A stretch of DNA of 64,000 nucleotides from Fibrobacter succinogenes. GTDB lineage: Bacteria; Fibrobacterota; Fibrobacteria; Fibrobacterales; Fibrobacteraceae. The stretch covers positions 1 to 64,000 of the forward strand of contig CACWPM010000011.1 of NCBI GenBank assembly GCA_902762795.1. The letters run 5' to 3'. Positions 8,538-16,926 of the stretch are shown piece after piece. The notes under the pieces were generated by a model, which was given only the letters and a program-made list of their open reading frames with translations, did no database searches and was not told the origin of the DNA. How positions within the stretch are numbered: position 1 is the stretch's first letter; each line of letters begins with the position of its first letter. The position numbers were made by a program, and so were the translations under genes.

Positions 8538-9455
8538 ATGTACCAAAGTGTGAATGATGTTTACAAAGAAATTTTTGGTGAAGACCAATCTCGTGAAGGT
8601 GAAGCCCTTGAGAAAATAGCAAATTTAGTGATTTCCAGATTAAAAAATGAGCATTCCAAATGGGATGTCAGTGTTCCAGGAACTTACTCAAATCAGTCTT
8701 ATCAGGTTGATGGTGTTTTGGAAAAGTGTGAAGAATCTATTGAATGTAAAGATTATTCTAAACGAGGTGATAAAGTTGGACGACCAGACGTCCAATCTTA
8801 TGAAGGGGCGTTGATTGATCAACCATTCAAAAAAGGAAATTTTGTTTCAAGTACGGGATATTCAAATCGCGTTCCAAAATATGAACAAGGTTTAACTAAA
8901 AATCCTAAGGCTGTTCCAATTGAGTGTTATGAAATAAGAAATGCGGAACAAAAAGATTTAGAAGGGAGAATTCGAACCATTGTTGTTAACGTTTCTGCGT
9001 TATCTGATTCTGGTAAATGGAAAATTCTGCCTATTTTTACAGAAGCAGGCGAAAAAAGATTAATCGACAAACTTCAAGATGGGTCTTGTGTATCACGAGT
9101 AGATAAAATATGCGATGTTCATGGAAATACTATATCGACTATACCGGAATTAACGAAAGATTGTCATAAATATATGTATCCTTCATTAAATGAAATGTAT
9201 TTCACATATGTTCCTCTTACAACGGGATATGTAGAGATTTGCAATATTTGGATTGAATTAAAGGGGATGGAGATTAGGATTCCAATAGAGCATATTGTAA
9301 TAGAAATAAAAAAGGATGAAAAAGTTGCCCTTTATGTAAAAAATTCATCAGGATCAATTGATAGCATTTTATCTATTGAGGACCTCAAAGATCAATATGT
9401 AAAAATGGGCGGCTTAGAATCACAGCGAGCAAAAGGAAAAGAAAATGAGCAATAA
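8538..9455 (+). CDS. Mrr-like PD-(D/E)XK restriction endonuclease family protein
   Basis: 305 residues. The N-terminal half has the pattern of an Mrr_cat nuclease: a conserved N-terminal helix with REGEALEKIANLVI, then YQVDG with Asp58, then IECKDY with Glu69-x-Lys71. After that comes VGRPDVQSYEGAL, the usual Mrr helix that positions the active site. The C-terminal ~150 residues are unassigned. It starts six bases after mod stops and overlaps the following HEPN gene by 11 bases, so it and the HEPN gene probably act together. Its A+T content matches the HEPN and Thoeris genes rather than mod. Expected activity is cleavage of DNA, perhaps modified or invading DNA; the target is unknown. Confidence 0.75.
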   Translation: MYQSVNDVYKEIFGEDQSREGEALEKIANLVISRLKNEHSKWDVSVPGTYSNQSYQVDGVLEKCEESIECKDYSKRGDKVGRPDVQSYEGALIDQPFKKGNFVSSTGYSNRVPKYEQGLTKNPKAVPIECYEIRNAEQKDLEGRIRTIVVNVSALSDSGKWKILPIFTEAGEKRLIDKLQDGSCVSRVDKICDVHGNTISTIPELTKDCHKYMYPSLNEMYFTYVPLTTGYVEICNIWIELKGMEIRIPIEHIVIEIKKDEKVALYVKNSSGSIDSILSIEDLKDQYVKMGGLESQRAKGKENEQ

Positions 9456-10656
9456 AAAAACTGCTGGTAATCAAGAATTAAATGAAGATGTTGAAAAATT
9501 CGCAAACGAATGCATTTCTTTTGATGTTGATTTTTGTTCGTGTGGAACTTTTGGAGTCCGTAACGGAATCTCGTATTCACTTGTAAATGAAGGTCATCAA
9601 AAATTATTGGATATTTCAACAAAATATGCTACAAAAGATATATTGCCCAAAGAAATTGAAAATTTCATTCTTGATGCGGCTCTTTCGATTAAGAAAAATA
9701 ATGCAACCAAAGAAGATGTATTAAATGCCTTGGATAGTGCTATTAAAGCATCTATTTGTAATAATACGGTTATTTTACCTGTATCCGGAATAGAATTGAA
9801 AGAACCTTTTAAAATTGGGACATTTGTAATACATCCTAAAGAAACGTTTATAGCTAAAATGACGTTTCCTAATGAAAAAGCAAAAGAAATAGTTGAAAAA
9901 AATTTCAATAATGTGGAAACTCTGGCTGTTGGTGATTTTAATTGTCATCCAGAATCTGCAAAAGAGATTGCTCGAGGACAACTTGTATTTGAATTGTCTC
10001 GTTTTAAAGCGTTTATTCCATTGTTTTCGAACTCTATAAAATATTGGATATTCCCGTTAAAAACAGACATTCCCCTCTCTGATTGTTCATATGTCTATAA
10101 CAGTAGTGGTTGTATTTCTACTTCTTCGATTGTGTCAAATTTAAGACCCTTAGAATTGGATAATAAGCAGTTCAAATCGGAATCTGTAAGAGATTTTTTA
10201 TTGCAGAAAGTTCATTATGACGAGATTATATCAGGAAACTCTGATTTATGGAATCGTGTACATATAGCTTTTGAATGGTTAGGCAAACAATACGATGAAG
10301 AAAATGATGAAAATAAGATGATTTATTCAATATTTGCTTTAGAATGTTTGCTAAATTCAAATACAGAAAATTTTTCTTCTATTACTGCAGCTGTAGCAGA
10401 AAAGTGTGCTTACTTGTTAGGCGCCAACAAGGAAGAACGGGTCGCTATATTTAACGATGCGAAAAGTTTGTATAAAATTAGGTCTGCTTTAGTGCACTCT
10501 TCTAATAAAGATGGCGTAAATGGAGAATTAGTTAATAACTCTTATACAATGGCGATAGGTGTTTTATTTAAGGTTGTAGACTTAATTTTAAATGAACGTG
10601 TTGATTCTTTGAAGAAATTAGATGATTTTATAATAAATATAAAATTCAAGGATTGA
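9445..10656 (+). CDS. Apea-like HEPN domain protein, putative RNase effector
   Basis: 403 residues. The C-terminal ~130 residues resemble the Apea-like HEPN family: helices with IYSIFALECLLNS, then KIRSALVHSS containing the HEPN catalytic signature R-x4-H (Arg346 and His351), then a final long helix. HEPN proteins with this motif are usually metal-independent RNases used in abortive infection or toxin systems. The N-terminal ~250 residues are unassigned and may be the sensor. It overlaps the Mrr-like nuclease gene by 11 bases, and the ThsA gene starts five bases after its stop, so transcription is probably continuous. Pairing of an Mrr-type nuclease with a HEPN protein is discussed as a finding. 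Confidence 0.65.
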   Translation: MSNKKTAGNQELNEDVEKFANECISFDVDFCSCGTFGVRNGISYSLVNEGHQKLLDISTKYATKDILPKEIENFILDAALSIKKNNATKEDVLNALDSAIKASICNNTVILPVSGIELKEPFKIGTFVIHPKETFIAKMTFPNEKAKEIVEKNFNNVETLAVGDFNCHPESAKEIARGQLVFELSRFKAFIPLFSNSIKYWIFPLKTDIPLSDCSYVYNSSGCISTSSIVSNLRPLELDNKQFKSESVRDFLLQKVHYDEIISGNSDLWNRVHIAFEWLGKQYDEENDENKMIYSIFALECLLNSNTENFSSITAAVAEKCAYLLGANKEERVAIFNDAKSLYKIRSALVHSSNKDGVNGELVNNSYTMAIGVLFKVVDLILNERVDSLKKLDDFIINIKFKD

Positions 10657-10660
10657 ACAA

Positions 10661-11572
10661 GTGTTTAATTATATTCAAAAGAATCTATTTTATATAAAAC
10701 AAGAAACGATAAAACTTGTTGGCTCAACATATACTTTTTATGGGTTTATCTTTTTTTTGCAACCTGCAGAAAATATTTTGCCTCCAGAATTAAGTGTTTT
10801 ACATAGAATAGGGTTGGGTGTATTATATCTTCTAATAACTATAATTGTATCTTTTGCAATCAAGGTTATTTCTTTATATAGAAGCAATTGCTATCTCTAT
10901 CTCAAAATAAAAGACACTCATTATATTTATGTCCATTATGGAGATGTTTTTGATGCCAATATAATAAAAAATTCGATTACTAAGAATTCTGACGCAGAAA
11001 ATGGAAGAAATATAATTATTCCTACCAACTGTTGTTTTGATACTAAAGTTGATGATGTACAAATTGCTAAAGGATCTTTGCAGGGAATAGCAATAAACAA
11101 AATGATAGCGCATGGGATATCGGAGACTGAAATATCACAAAGAATAAAGCAAAATTTGATTTCACAAAAAATAGATTATAAAACTTTGGATAAAAAACAA
11201 AAACCTAAGGGAAATTTGAATAGATATCCTGTAGGAACCATTGCTACCATAAATGGTTTTGACAATATTCGGTTTATGTTTTTGGCTCTTGTTAAATTTG
11301 ATAAGGATTTGCATTCTATACGTCCATCGCCAGGAAATTTTCATCTTGCATTAGGCCGCATGATAAAAAATATGTCAAGAAATTCAGAGCAATATCCGAT
11401 TATTTTGCCTATTATTGGTTCAGGTTTATCCAATAGTCGCCTTTCTGAGCAAAATCTTTTAGAATATATTCTTAAATTACTGAAGTTGCACCAAAACGAA
11501 TTTAATTGTGACATCCATGTTGTTATTTATAAAGACAAGAAAAAGGACATATCTATAACATCTGCCATATAA
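10661..11572 (+). CDS. thsA: Type II Thoeris effector ThsA: two transmembrane segments plus macro domain
   Basis: 303 residues with a GTG start five bases after the HEPN gene. Two hydrophobic segments occupy about residues 18-36 and 45-70. A cytoplasmic domain follows with macro-fold signatures: YVHYGDVFDANI at about 88-99, NIIIPTNCCFDTKVDD, and KGSLQGIAINKM; near the C-terminus GRMIKNMSRN and LPIIGSGLS. This matches the ThsA macro domain (formerly DUF6430) of type II Thoeris. In that system the TIR protein makes a histidine-ADP-ribose signal, the macro domain binds it, and the membrane part then collapses the membrane of the infected cell. The TIR partner follows 11 bases downstream. The assignment rests on residue patterns and gene order. 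Confidence 0.8.
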   Translation: MFNYIQKNLFYIKQETIKLVGSTYTFYGFIFFLQPAENILPPELSVLHRIGLGVLYLLITIIVSFAIKVISLYRSNCYLYLKIKDTHYIYVHYGDVFDANIIKNSITKNSDAENGRNIIIPTNCCFDTKVDDVQIAKGSLQGIAINKMIAHGISETEISQRIKQNLISQKIDYKTLDKKQKPKGNLNRYPVGTIATINGFDNIRFMFLALVKFDKDLHSIRPSPGNFHLALGRMIKNMSRNSEQYPIILPIIGSGLSNSRLSEQNLLEYILKLLKLHQNEFNCDIHVVIYKDKKKDISITSAI

Positions 11573-11583
11573 GGAAAAATAAT

Positions 11584-12147
11584 ATGATTAATAGAACCGG
11601 AAATTATGTGGCATTTTATGTAGATGAGCCATTTTACGAAGGAAATTTAGGCGCCTACGCTTCTTACGATTTTTGTTACTATCAAATGATTAAAACATGG
11701 AAAGCGACAGATTCTGAATTCCATTTTGTAAATTCCCATGATAAAACTTATAATGTCAGAGATGGCAGTTCGTGGGAATATACTTTAAAGCCAAGATTGC
11801 ATGATCGTTTATTACGGTCTAAAAATATCATTTTGATTTTAAGTAGTCATACTAAATATAGTCGCGCTCTTCGGGAAGAGATTGATTACGGAATAAATGC
11901 ATGTGGCCTTCCTGTAATTGTGATATATCCGGATTTTTCTCAAAGAACGGATATTGTTGATTCTAGAGGAAATTTCTTATCGAAAGTCACAAATTTATGG
12001 GATAAACTCCCCATATTTAGGGATAGCATGGATGAGGTCGCGACAGTTCATATTCCATTTCAGAAGCAATTGCTGAAAAAGGTTTTAAGTGATCCAAAAT
12101 TTACCGTTCAGCATATGGGTGATGGACAATATTTCTTTTCTGTTTAA
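11584..12147 (+). CDS. thsB: Type II Thoeris sensor ThsB: TIR-like domain protein
   Basis: 187 residues. The start resembles the Thoeris ThsB-like TIR fold (NYVAFYVDEPF), followed by YASYDFCYYQMIKTWKA. The residues KNIILILSSHTKYSRALREE match the central strand and helix of TIR domains, in which the glutamate (E of LREEID) is the usual catalytic NADase residue. ThsB senses phage infection and converts NAD+ into a signalling nucleotide for ThsA. It is preceded by AAGGAAAAATAAT, giving a reasonable ribosome-binding site for the ATG at 11584. Together with 10661-11572 it forms a complete two-gene type II Thoeris system. Confidence 0.8.
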   Translation: MINRTGNYVAFYVDEPFYEGNLGAYASYDFCYYQMIKTWKATDSEFHFVNSHDKTYNVRDGSSWEYTLKPRLHDRLLRSKNIILILSSHTKYSRALREEIDYGINACGLPVIVIYPDFSQRTDIVDSRGNFLSKVTNLWDKLPIFRDSMDEVATVHIPFQKQLLKKVLSDPKFTVQHMGDGQYFFSV

Positions 12148-12201
12148 AATGAGACAACAATAAAAGGCCGTAGAACAAACGAAATAAGGATGGATTAAAA
12201 A

Positions 12202-14583
12202 ATGGATGTATACAAGCCTCAGCAATATTCTGATTTTTTAAAGGCCTTCCCTTATGAGAAGGCTATGTCGATGACGTTAGAAGACTACTCCGGCATAGCA
12301 ACGGAAAATGACAATTACTTTTGTCGATGGATTGAGTTTAAAGCAAAGGACCTTGGCGGAATTCGTGGTGGCAGTGCGTACAAATATGGCATATATCGAG
12401 TTAAGAATGATGAGAATCCGCCTAAGAATGGCTACATTGAAAATGGATATGCCTGGCTTAAAGAGGTTGGAACAACATTTGAAGAAGCGTCTAATTATGT
12501 ATTGACCAATATCAAAAAAGTTATCCAGGCTGCACATGAAGGGCGTTTTGAAGATATAGATGGCATTGAAGGCTTTTTTGACGTATTTAAATGGAAAGTC
12601 GCTTTTTTGTATTCAGAAAAAAAACTAGTTCCCATTTACAAAGTGGAATCGTTAAGGTATTTAGCCGTTCAGCATGGCATGGAAAATGCCAATACGGCGC
12701 CGATATCTGCTTTACAGCGGTTTCTTATAAGACAGAAACAAGATGAAGAATCTATTTGGGATTTTGGTGATCGACTGTGGAAACAATGGGTGAACTATGA
12801 TGAAAGAACCCGCTATTACATCGCTCGTCTTTCTTATGATGACAAAATAGAACGGGCTGTGTCTGAAAAACATTGGATTACGCAGCAACGATATGGCGTA
12901 CAAGACGGTGCTACGGTTACGAAACTTCTGAAAACGATTAAGAAAATTAAAGAAAATGACATTCTTCTATTGACGAACGGGAAAAAGATTGTCGCTGCTG
13001 GTCGAGCTAAGGCATTTATAAAAGAAAATGCTACGCACGAAGCAAAACTTTCCAAATTCATAGAAAATAGAAGGCATGAATTCTTTGATTTTAATGGCAA
13101 TGTGTTTTTTTCGGATTGCCCTTGCTATTACGAATCGCTTAGTTCAAATAGTGCAACACAGGATACTTGGGAACAGTTCATCAATGTTGAACAATGGGAT
13201 TATTATAATCCCGATTCTGAAGTGACAACCTCGGGGCTCAAGCACAAAGTTCGCAATGCTACCGTGCAAAACACAATCTTTGAAGTTGATACCGAATGGG
13301 GTAAACAAAAATACGAGGAACTTGAAAATAAGGAACCGGAACCATTAGAAGATGTTCCAGAGGTAGAGTATATGGATGAATTGACATCTCTTTTAAAGAA
13401 GAAAAAGAATATAATTCTTCAGGGAGCTCCTGGAACAGGCAAAACATACGAAACGGCGGAGTTAGCCTTATCAGTGATGGGTGATCCCATGGCTAAATCG
13501 GAAAATCGTGAAAATCTGATGAAACGTTATCGTGAACTGATTAACGAAAAACGAATTGCTTTTGTCACCTTCCATCAAACAATGGATTATGAATCTTTTG
13601 TAGAAGGCCTAAAGGCTGTTCCCGTCAAAGATGAAAACGAGAAGGTCATAGGCGGAGTCACTTATGAACCCAAGCCAGGAATCTTTAAAATCATCTGTGA
13701 GAATGCAAGGACTAAGAAGGATGAAGATTTTGATTCTAACTTCGATAAGTATCTACAATCTATAAAGGGATTTGAAAATAAAAAGACAATTCCCTCATTT
13801 TCTGGGAAATTTCAGATTGATGTTTGGTATGACGGTGGCGCTACAATTCAGGTTCGTAGTACGAGATCAACAATCCTAGATCCGACAAAATCGCCATCTC
13901 CCGTAAATATTGAAAAAATAAAGAATCAGGCAAATGGCGATATTGAACACGGCGAAAACAACTGGCCTCATTATGCCAATGCGATTATTGCTGCAGTTCA
14001 AAAAGAATATGCTCCAAAAACAGATTCTGATAAGCAACCATACGTACTGATTATTGACGAAATAAATCGTGGCAATGTATCAAAGATTTTTGGCGAATTA
14101 ATAACGCTTCTTGAGCCGGATAAACGTGAAGGTGAGGTTAATGAGGTAAAGGCCAAATTAACATATTCACAGTTGGATTTTACTGTTCCATCTAATCTAT
14201 ACATTATTGGCACAATGAATACGACAGACCGCAGCGTTGGAACCATTGATTACGCTATTCGCCGCAGATTTGCTTTCAAAACTTTGGAATCCGATAGAAG
14301 TGTTATTCAGGAATGGGATGGATTTGAAACCGAGAGTGTTCGCGAAAAATCATTAAAGTTGTTTGATTCTGTCAAGAAATTCCTTGAAGACAATAAAGTT
14401 GATATGGATATCAAGGATATGATGGTCGGCCATAGTTACTTCCTTGCCGAGAATCCGGTTGATTTGGATATGAAATGGCAGTATGAAATCCTTCCGTTAA
14501 TGCAAGAATACTATAAGGATGGAATTATCAAAACTGAGCCCAAGCAGGTTTCTATCCAGGAATTTATTGATCCAGTAGAGTGA
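12202..14583 (+). CDS. mcrB: McrB-type AAA+ GTPase of a modification-dependent restriction system
   Basis: 793 residues. The C-terminal half is an McrB AAA+ motor: Walker A GAPGTGKT at about residues 408-415, the McrB-specific FVTFHQTMDYESFVEGL, Walker B VLIIDEINRGNVSKIFGEL, and the GTMNTTDRS signature followed by the arginine-rich YAIRRRFAF. McrB uses GTP and assembles into rings that drive the McrC nuclease. The N-terminal ~380 residues are the target-recognition part and do not look like the E. coli 5-methylcytosine domain. Residues about 235-275 (NDILLLTNGKKIVAAGRAKA) resemble an EVE/PUA-like base-flipping domain. Its stop overlaps mcrC as TGATG. Confidence 0.88.
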   Translation: MDVYKPQQYSDFLKAFPYEKAMSMTLEDYSGIATENDNYFCRWIEFKAKDLGGIRGGSAYKYGIYRVKNDENPPKNGYIENGYAWLKEVGTTFEEASNYVLTNIKKVIQAAHEGRFEDIDGIEGFFDVFKWKVAFLYSEKKLVPIYKVESLRYLAVQHGMENANTAPISALQRFLIRQKQDEESIWDFGDRLWKQWVNYDERTRYYIARLSYDDKIERAVSEKHWITQQRYGVQDGATVTKLLKTIKKIKENDILLLTNGKKIVAAGRAKAFIKENATHEAKLSKFIENRRHEFFDFNGNVFFSDCPCYYESLSSNSATQDTWEQFINVEQWDYYNPDSEVTTSGLKHKVRNATVQNTIFEVDTEWGKQKYEELENKEPEPLEDVPEVEYMDELTSLLKKKKNIILQGAPGTGKTYETAELALSVMGDPMAKSENRENLMKRYRELINEKRIAFVTFHQTMDYESFVEGLKAVPVKDENEKVIGGVTYEPKPGIFKIICENARTKKDEDFDSNFDKYLQSIKGFENKKTIPSFSGKFQIDVWYDGGATIQVRSTRSTILDPTKSPSPVNIEKIKNQANGDIEHGENNWPHYANAIIAAVQKEYAPKTDSDKQPYVLIIDEINRGNVSKIFGELITLLEPDKREGEVNEVKAKLTYSQLDFTVPSNLYIIGTMNTTDRSVGTIDYAIRRRFAFKTLESDRSVIQEWDGFETESVREKSLKLFDSVKKFLEDNKVDMDIKDMMVGHSYFLAENPVDLDMKWQYEILPLMQEYYKDGIIKTEPKQVSIQEFIDPVE

Positions 14584-15875
14584 TGGACTCCCTTAAATTA
14601 AAAGAACACGATAAAGTATCGCTTAAATCCTTGAGTGACGACTTAAAGGGTTTTCTTTCTACGTGTCGACTGCTAAAAAATGGCTACATGGAGCCCCCCA
14701 AGTATTTGGGACTTGGCTGGAAAAATGATACTATTTTGCAAGCCAGCTACTATATAGGAGCTTCTTGGCTGGTCGAGAATGAATCTGCTATTGTAGTGAC
14801 GCCTAAAATGGGAAATATTGACTTTGTAGAGATGTTTATAACTGCACTTGCGGTTGATTCGGATCCAGAAGTTAACTATTTCAGCAGATGCTATGGAATA
14901 GAATTTGATGCCCCTAAAATTACAGTAGAAAAAAACTTGTGTCAGGTTACACCGCTGATTTTGTTACACTATGTAACTCTTCTTGAAAAACTTGTAAAAA
15001 GAGGCCTAAAGAAAGGATATGTGAATCAGGAAGAGAATCTCAATTCAAAGATTCGAGGGCGAATTTATGTTCCTGCACATGTTCAACAAAACGTGTGTAC
15101 GCAGCGTGAGGATAGGGCGTATTGTCGTTTTCAAGAATATACCGAAGATATCCCAGAAAACCGTTTGTTAAAGAAGGCTTTGTATTTTGCGTATCGTGGA
15201 ATTTGCCGTTATAAAAGTTTTGATAAATATCGTGTTGAATTGCAAAGTCGTTTGAATCGGCTTTTCGCCGCGTTTATTAATGTTTCTAGTGATATTGAAA
15301 TTTATCAGGTAGCAAGAGTTTCCCATAATAAATTATTTCGGCATTACAGCGAGGCTATTCGTGTAGCCAAGATGCTTTTGCGACATTTTGATAATTCTAT
15401 TCGTAATGTAGACCGGGAGGAATCCTATGAAACGGCCCCTTTCTGGATTGACATGGCTAGGCTTTTCGAGTTGTACACATATAGCAGGTTAAATGAGAAA
15501 TATCCTGACCAAATTGAATTCCAGAAAAAAGGCTGCGCTGGCACCTGCGATTATTTGAAAGTTGCAAAAGGTGATTCGGCTGAGCGTTTGATTTTAGATG
15601 CTAAATATAAGCCTTATTACGAACGTGGCGGAATAGATTGGGAAGACATTCAGGAAATCAGTGGTTATGCTCGTGACAAGAAAATATTGGCTGAATTGGG
15701 CTGGTTTAAGGATGGTGAATTGAACGTTCAGGAAGTTCCTCCATGTGTTGTAATTTACCCAGAATATGGTGAAGTAAACGACACCTTCGGAGAAAATCTT
15801 CTCGATAATGCAGAAGTTGTTTCTGACTATACCAATTTCTATAAAATCGCAGTAAAAGTGCCGAGATTGCAGTAA
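14583..15875 (+). CDS. mcrC: McrC family nuclease subunit
   Basis: About 430 residues. The ATG at 14583 overlaps the mcrB stop (TGA 14581-14583); a GTG immediately before it at 14580 would add one residue. The N-terminal region fits the McrC McrB-stimulating domain. The C-terminal half contains the PD-(D/E)XK nuclease core, with RLILDAKYKPYY at about residues 335-346 (Asp and Lys of the active site) and a preceding FEL-YSRL helix. McrC binds the McrB ring and cleaves DNA at modified sites. Translational coupling and the family pairing make the assignment firm; the modification recognised depends on the unusual McrB N-terminus. Confidence 0.88.
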   Translation: MDSLKLKEHDKVSLKSLSDDLKGFLSTCRLLKNGYMEPPKYLGLGWKNDTILQASYYIGASWLVENESAIVVTPKMGNIDFVEMFITALAVDSDPEVNYFSRCYGIEFDAPKITVEKNLCQVTPLILLHYVTLLEKLVKRGLKKGYVNQEENLNSKIRGRIYVPAHVQQNVCTQREDRAYCRFQEYTEDIPENRLLKKALYFAYRGICRYKSFDKYRVELQSRLNRLFAAFINVSSDIEIYQVARVSHNKLFRHYSEAIRVAKMLLRHFDNSIRNVDREESYETAPFWIDMARLFELYTYSRLNEKYPDQIEFQKKGCAGTCDYLKVAKGDSAERLILDAKYKPYYERGGIDWEDIQEISGYARDKKILAELGWFKDGELNVQEVPPCVVIYPEYGEVNDTFGENLLDNAEVVSDYTNFYKIAVKVPRLQ

Positions 15876-15967
15876 TGGGAAATGGGCTGGTTCGTACCTT
15901 TTATGGAAAAATGTGGGTTCTTAAACCTCCCAAGTACGCGGATATTATCCTCTTTAATGAAAAATAA
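15875..15967 (+). CDS. Possible 30-residue micro-protein coupled to mcrC
   Basis: An ATG at 15875-15877 overlaps the mcrC stop as TAATG and reads 30 codons (start MGNGLVRTFYGKMW, end IILFNEK) to TAA at 15965-15967. The coupling geometry is the same as mcrB-mcrC, which is the main argument. No family is recognised and the peptide may be an untranslated leftover of a longer gene. Confidence 0.3.
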   Translation: MGNGLVRTFYGKMWVLKPPKYADIILFNEK

Positions 15968-15994
15968 GTATCTTTTAAATTATACGGAGGCATT

Positions 15995-16210
15995 ATGATC
16001 CAGGATTCTTTCGAATTTGTCGTGTATATGATTCACGCTTGCGCGAACAAGTGGAATCGGATGCCGTCCGCTGTATATAAAAAACTTAGGGATTCCGGTT
16101 GCATCCAAAAGTTCCTTGTCCCCAATTACGAAATAATGCACACGCAAGGGACTGATTTTGTCGTGAGCGATATCGAGGAATATTTGAAAGTCCGCAAGGT
16201 AGCCATATGA
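15995..16210 (+). CDS. DUF3791 domain small protein
   Basis: 71 residues, with a good ribosome-binding site (ACGGAGG) before the ATG. The sequence (FVVYMIHACANKWNRMPSAV, then YEIMHTQGTDFVVSDIEEYL) matches the DUF3791 family. These small helical proteins are found next to DUF3990 proteins. The stop overlaps the next ATG (ATGA at 16207-16210). In similar arrangements DUF3791 is a candidate antitoxin or adaptor of the DUF3990 protein, but that is inference from adjacency, not proven function. Confidence 0.8.
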   Translation: MIQDSFEFVVYMIHACANKWNRMPSAVYKKLRDSGCIQKFLVPNYEIMHTQGTDFVVSDIEEYLKVRKVAI

Positions 16211-16686
16211 TTGTTTACCATGGTTCAATACAGGTCGTGCAGAAGCCTGATATCAACCATTCCTATAGGCCCCTTGATTTTGGAATGGGGTTCTATGTGA
16301 CTACCGTTCGCGAGCAGGCTATCCGTTGGGCCGTAAGAAAGTCAAAAATTTATGATGGTGCGAGTCCTGTTCTGAACATCTATGAGATGTCGGATTTTAC
16401 AAGCGATTTATCGGTAAAGACTTTTCCAGAAGATTTGACTGAATGGATAAATTTTGTCTGCAAGTGTCGCGATGGGGCATTGGATTACAAGGATTATGAT
16501 GTTATCGTAGGCAAGGTCGCGAACGACAAGGTTTTCCGTGTGGTAGATATGTATCATTCGGGAATCTGGGACTTAGACCGTGCCTTGAGAGAAATCAAGG
16601 TGTATCCGCATTACGACCAGATTGCCTTCATTACGCAGAAAGCGATTGATTCGTTACTGACGTTTGTTTCTGGCGAAGAGGCTTAG
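16207..16686 (+). CDS. DUF3990 protein, ADP-ribosyltransferase-like putative toxin
   Basis: 159 residues. The N-terminus VYHGS, followed by DFGMGFYVTTVREQAIRWA, matches DUF3990. Its H...G-x-G-F-Y-x-T pattern is that of PARP-like ADP-ribosyltransferase folds. A target is unknown; the usual inference is a NAD-using toxin. It is sandwiched between a DUF3791 gene (four-base overlap) and a 75-residue helical protein three bases downstream, giving the compact layout of a toxin-antitoxin cassette. Base composition is closer to the flanking chromosome than to the A+T-rich Thoeris and HEPN genes. Confidence 0.75.
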   Translation: MIVYHGSIQVVQKPDINHSYRPLDFGMGFYVTTVREQAIRWAVRKSKIYDGASPVLNIYEMSDFTSDLSVKTFPEDLTEWINFVCKCRDGALDYKDYDVIVGKVANDKVFRVVDMYHSGIWDLDRALREIKVYPHYDQIAFITQKAIDSLLTFVSGEEA

Positions 16687-16689
16687 CTT

Positions 16690-16917
16690 ATGGATGGCGA
16701 AGTTCTAGAGAAGGTTTATCAGGAACGCCTGGAAGAACGGATTATAGCGCATTTGGCGCAGGTGCGTAAGTGTTCGCTGGAAGAAGCTATGGATCTTTAT
16801 TACCAGAGTAAGCTTGCCGATAAAATCCATGAGGGCGTTGAAGGCATCCAGTATCTTGATTACAAAGTCCTTGTGCAGATACTTGAAGAAACAGAACTTT
16901 CTGCAAAACATTCCTAA
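16690..16917 (+). CDS. Small helical protein of the DUF3791/DUF3990 cassette
   Basis: 75 residues, acidic and predicted all-helical (VYQERLEERIIAHLAQ, then EAMDLYYQSKLADKIHEG). It begins three bases after the DUF3990 stop and ends nine bases before res. Proteins of this size and position commonly accompany DUF3990. It may be the true antitoxin or a stabiliser of the complex, and I assign no function beyond that. Confidence 0.65.
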   Translation: MDGEVLEKVYQERLEERIIAHLAQVRKCSLEEAMDLYYQSKLADKIHEGVEGIQYLDYKVLVQILEETELSAKHS

Positions 16918-16926
16918 TTTTACACT

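Noticed and set aside
10661-12147. CBASS or other cyclic-nucleotide defence
   Set aside because: No nucleotidyltransferase (CD-NTase) gene is present; macro plus TIR fits type II Thoeris better.
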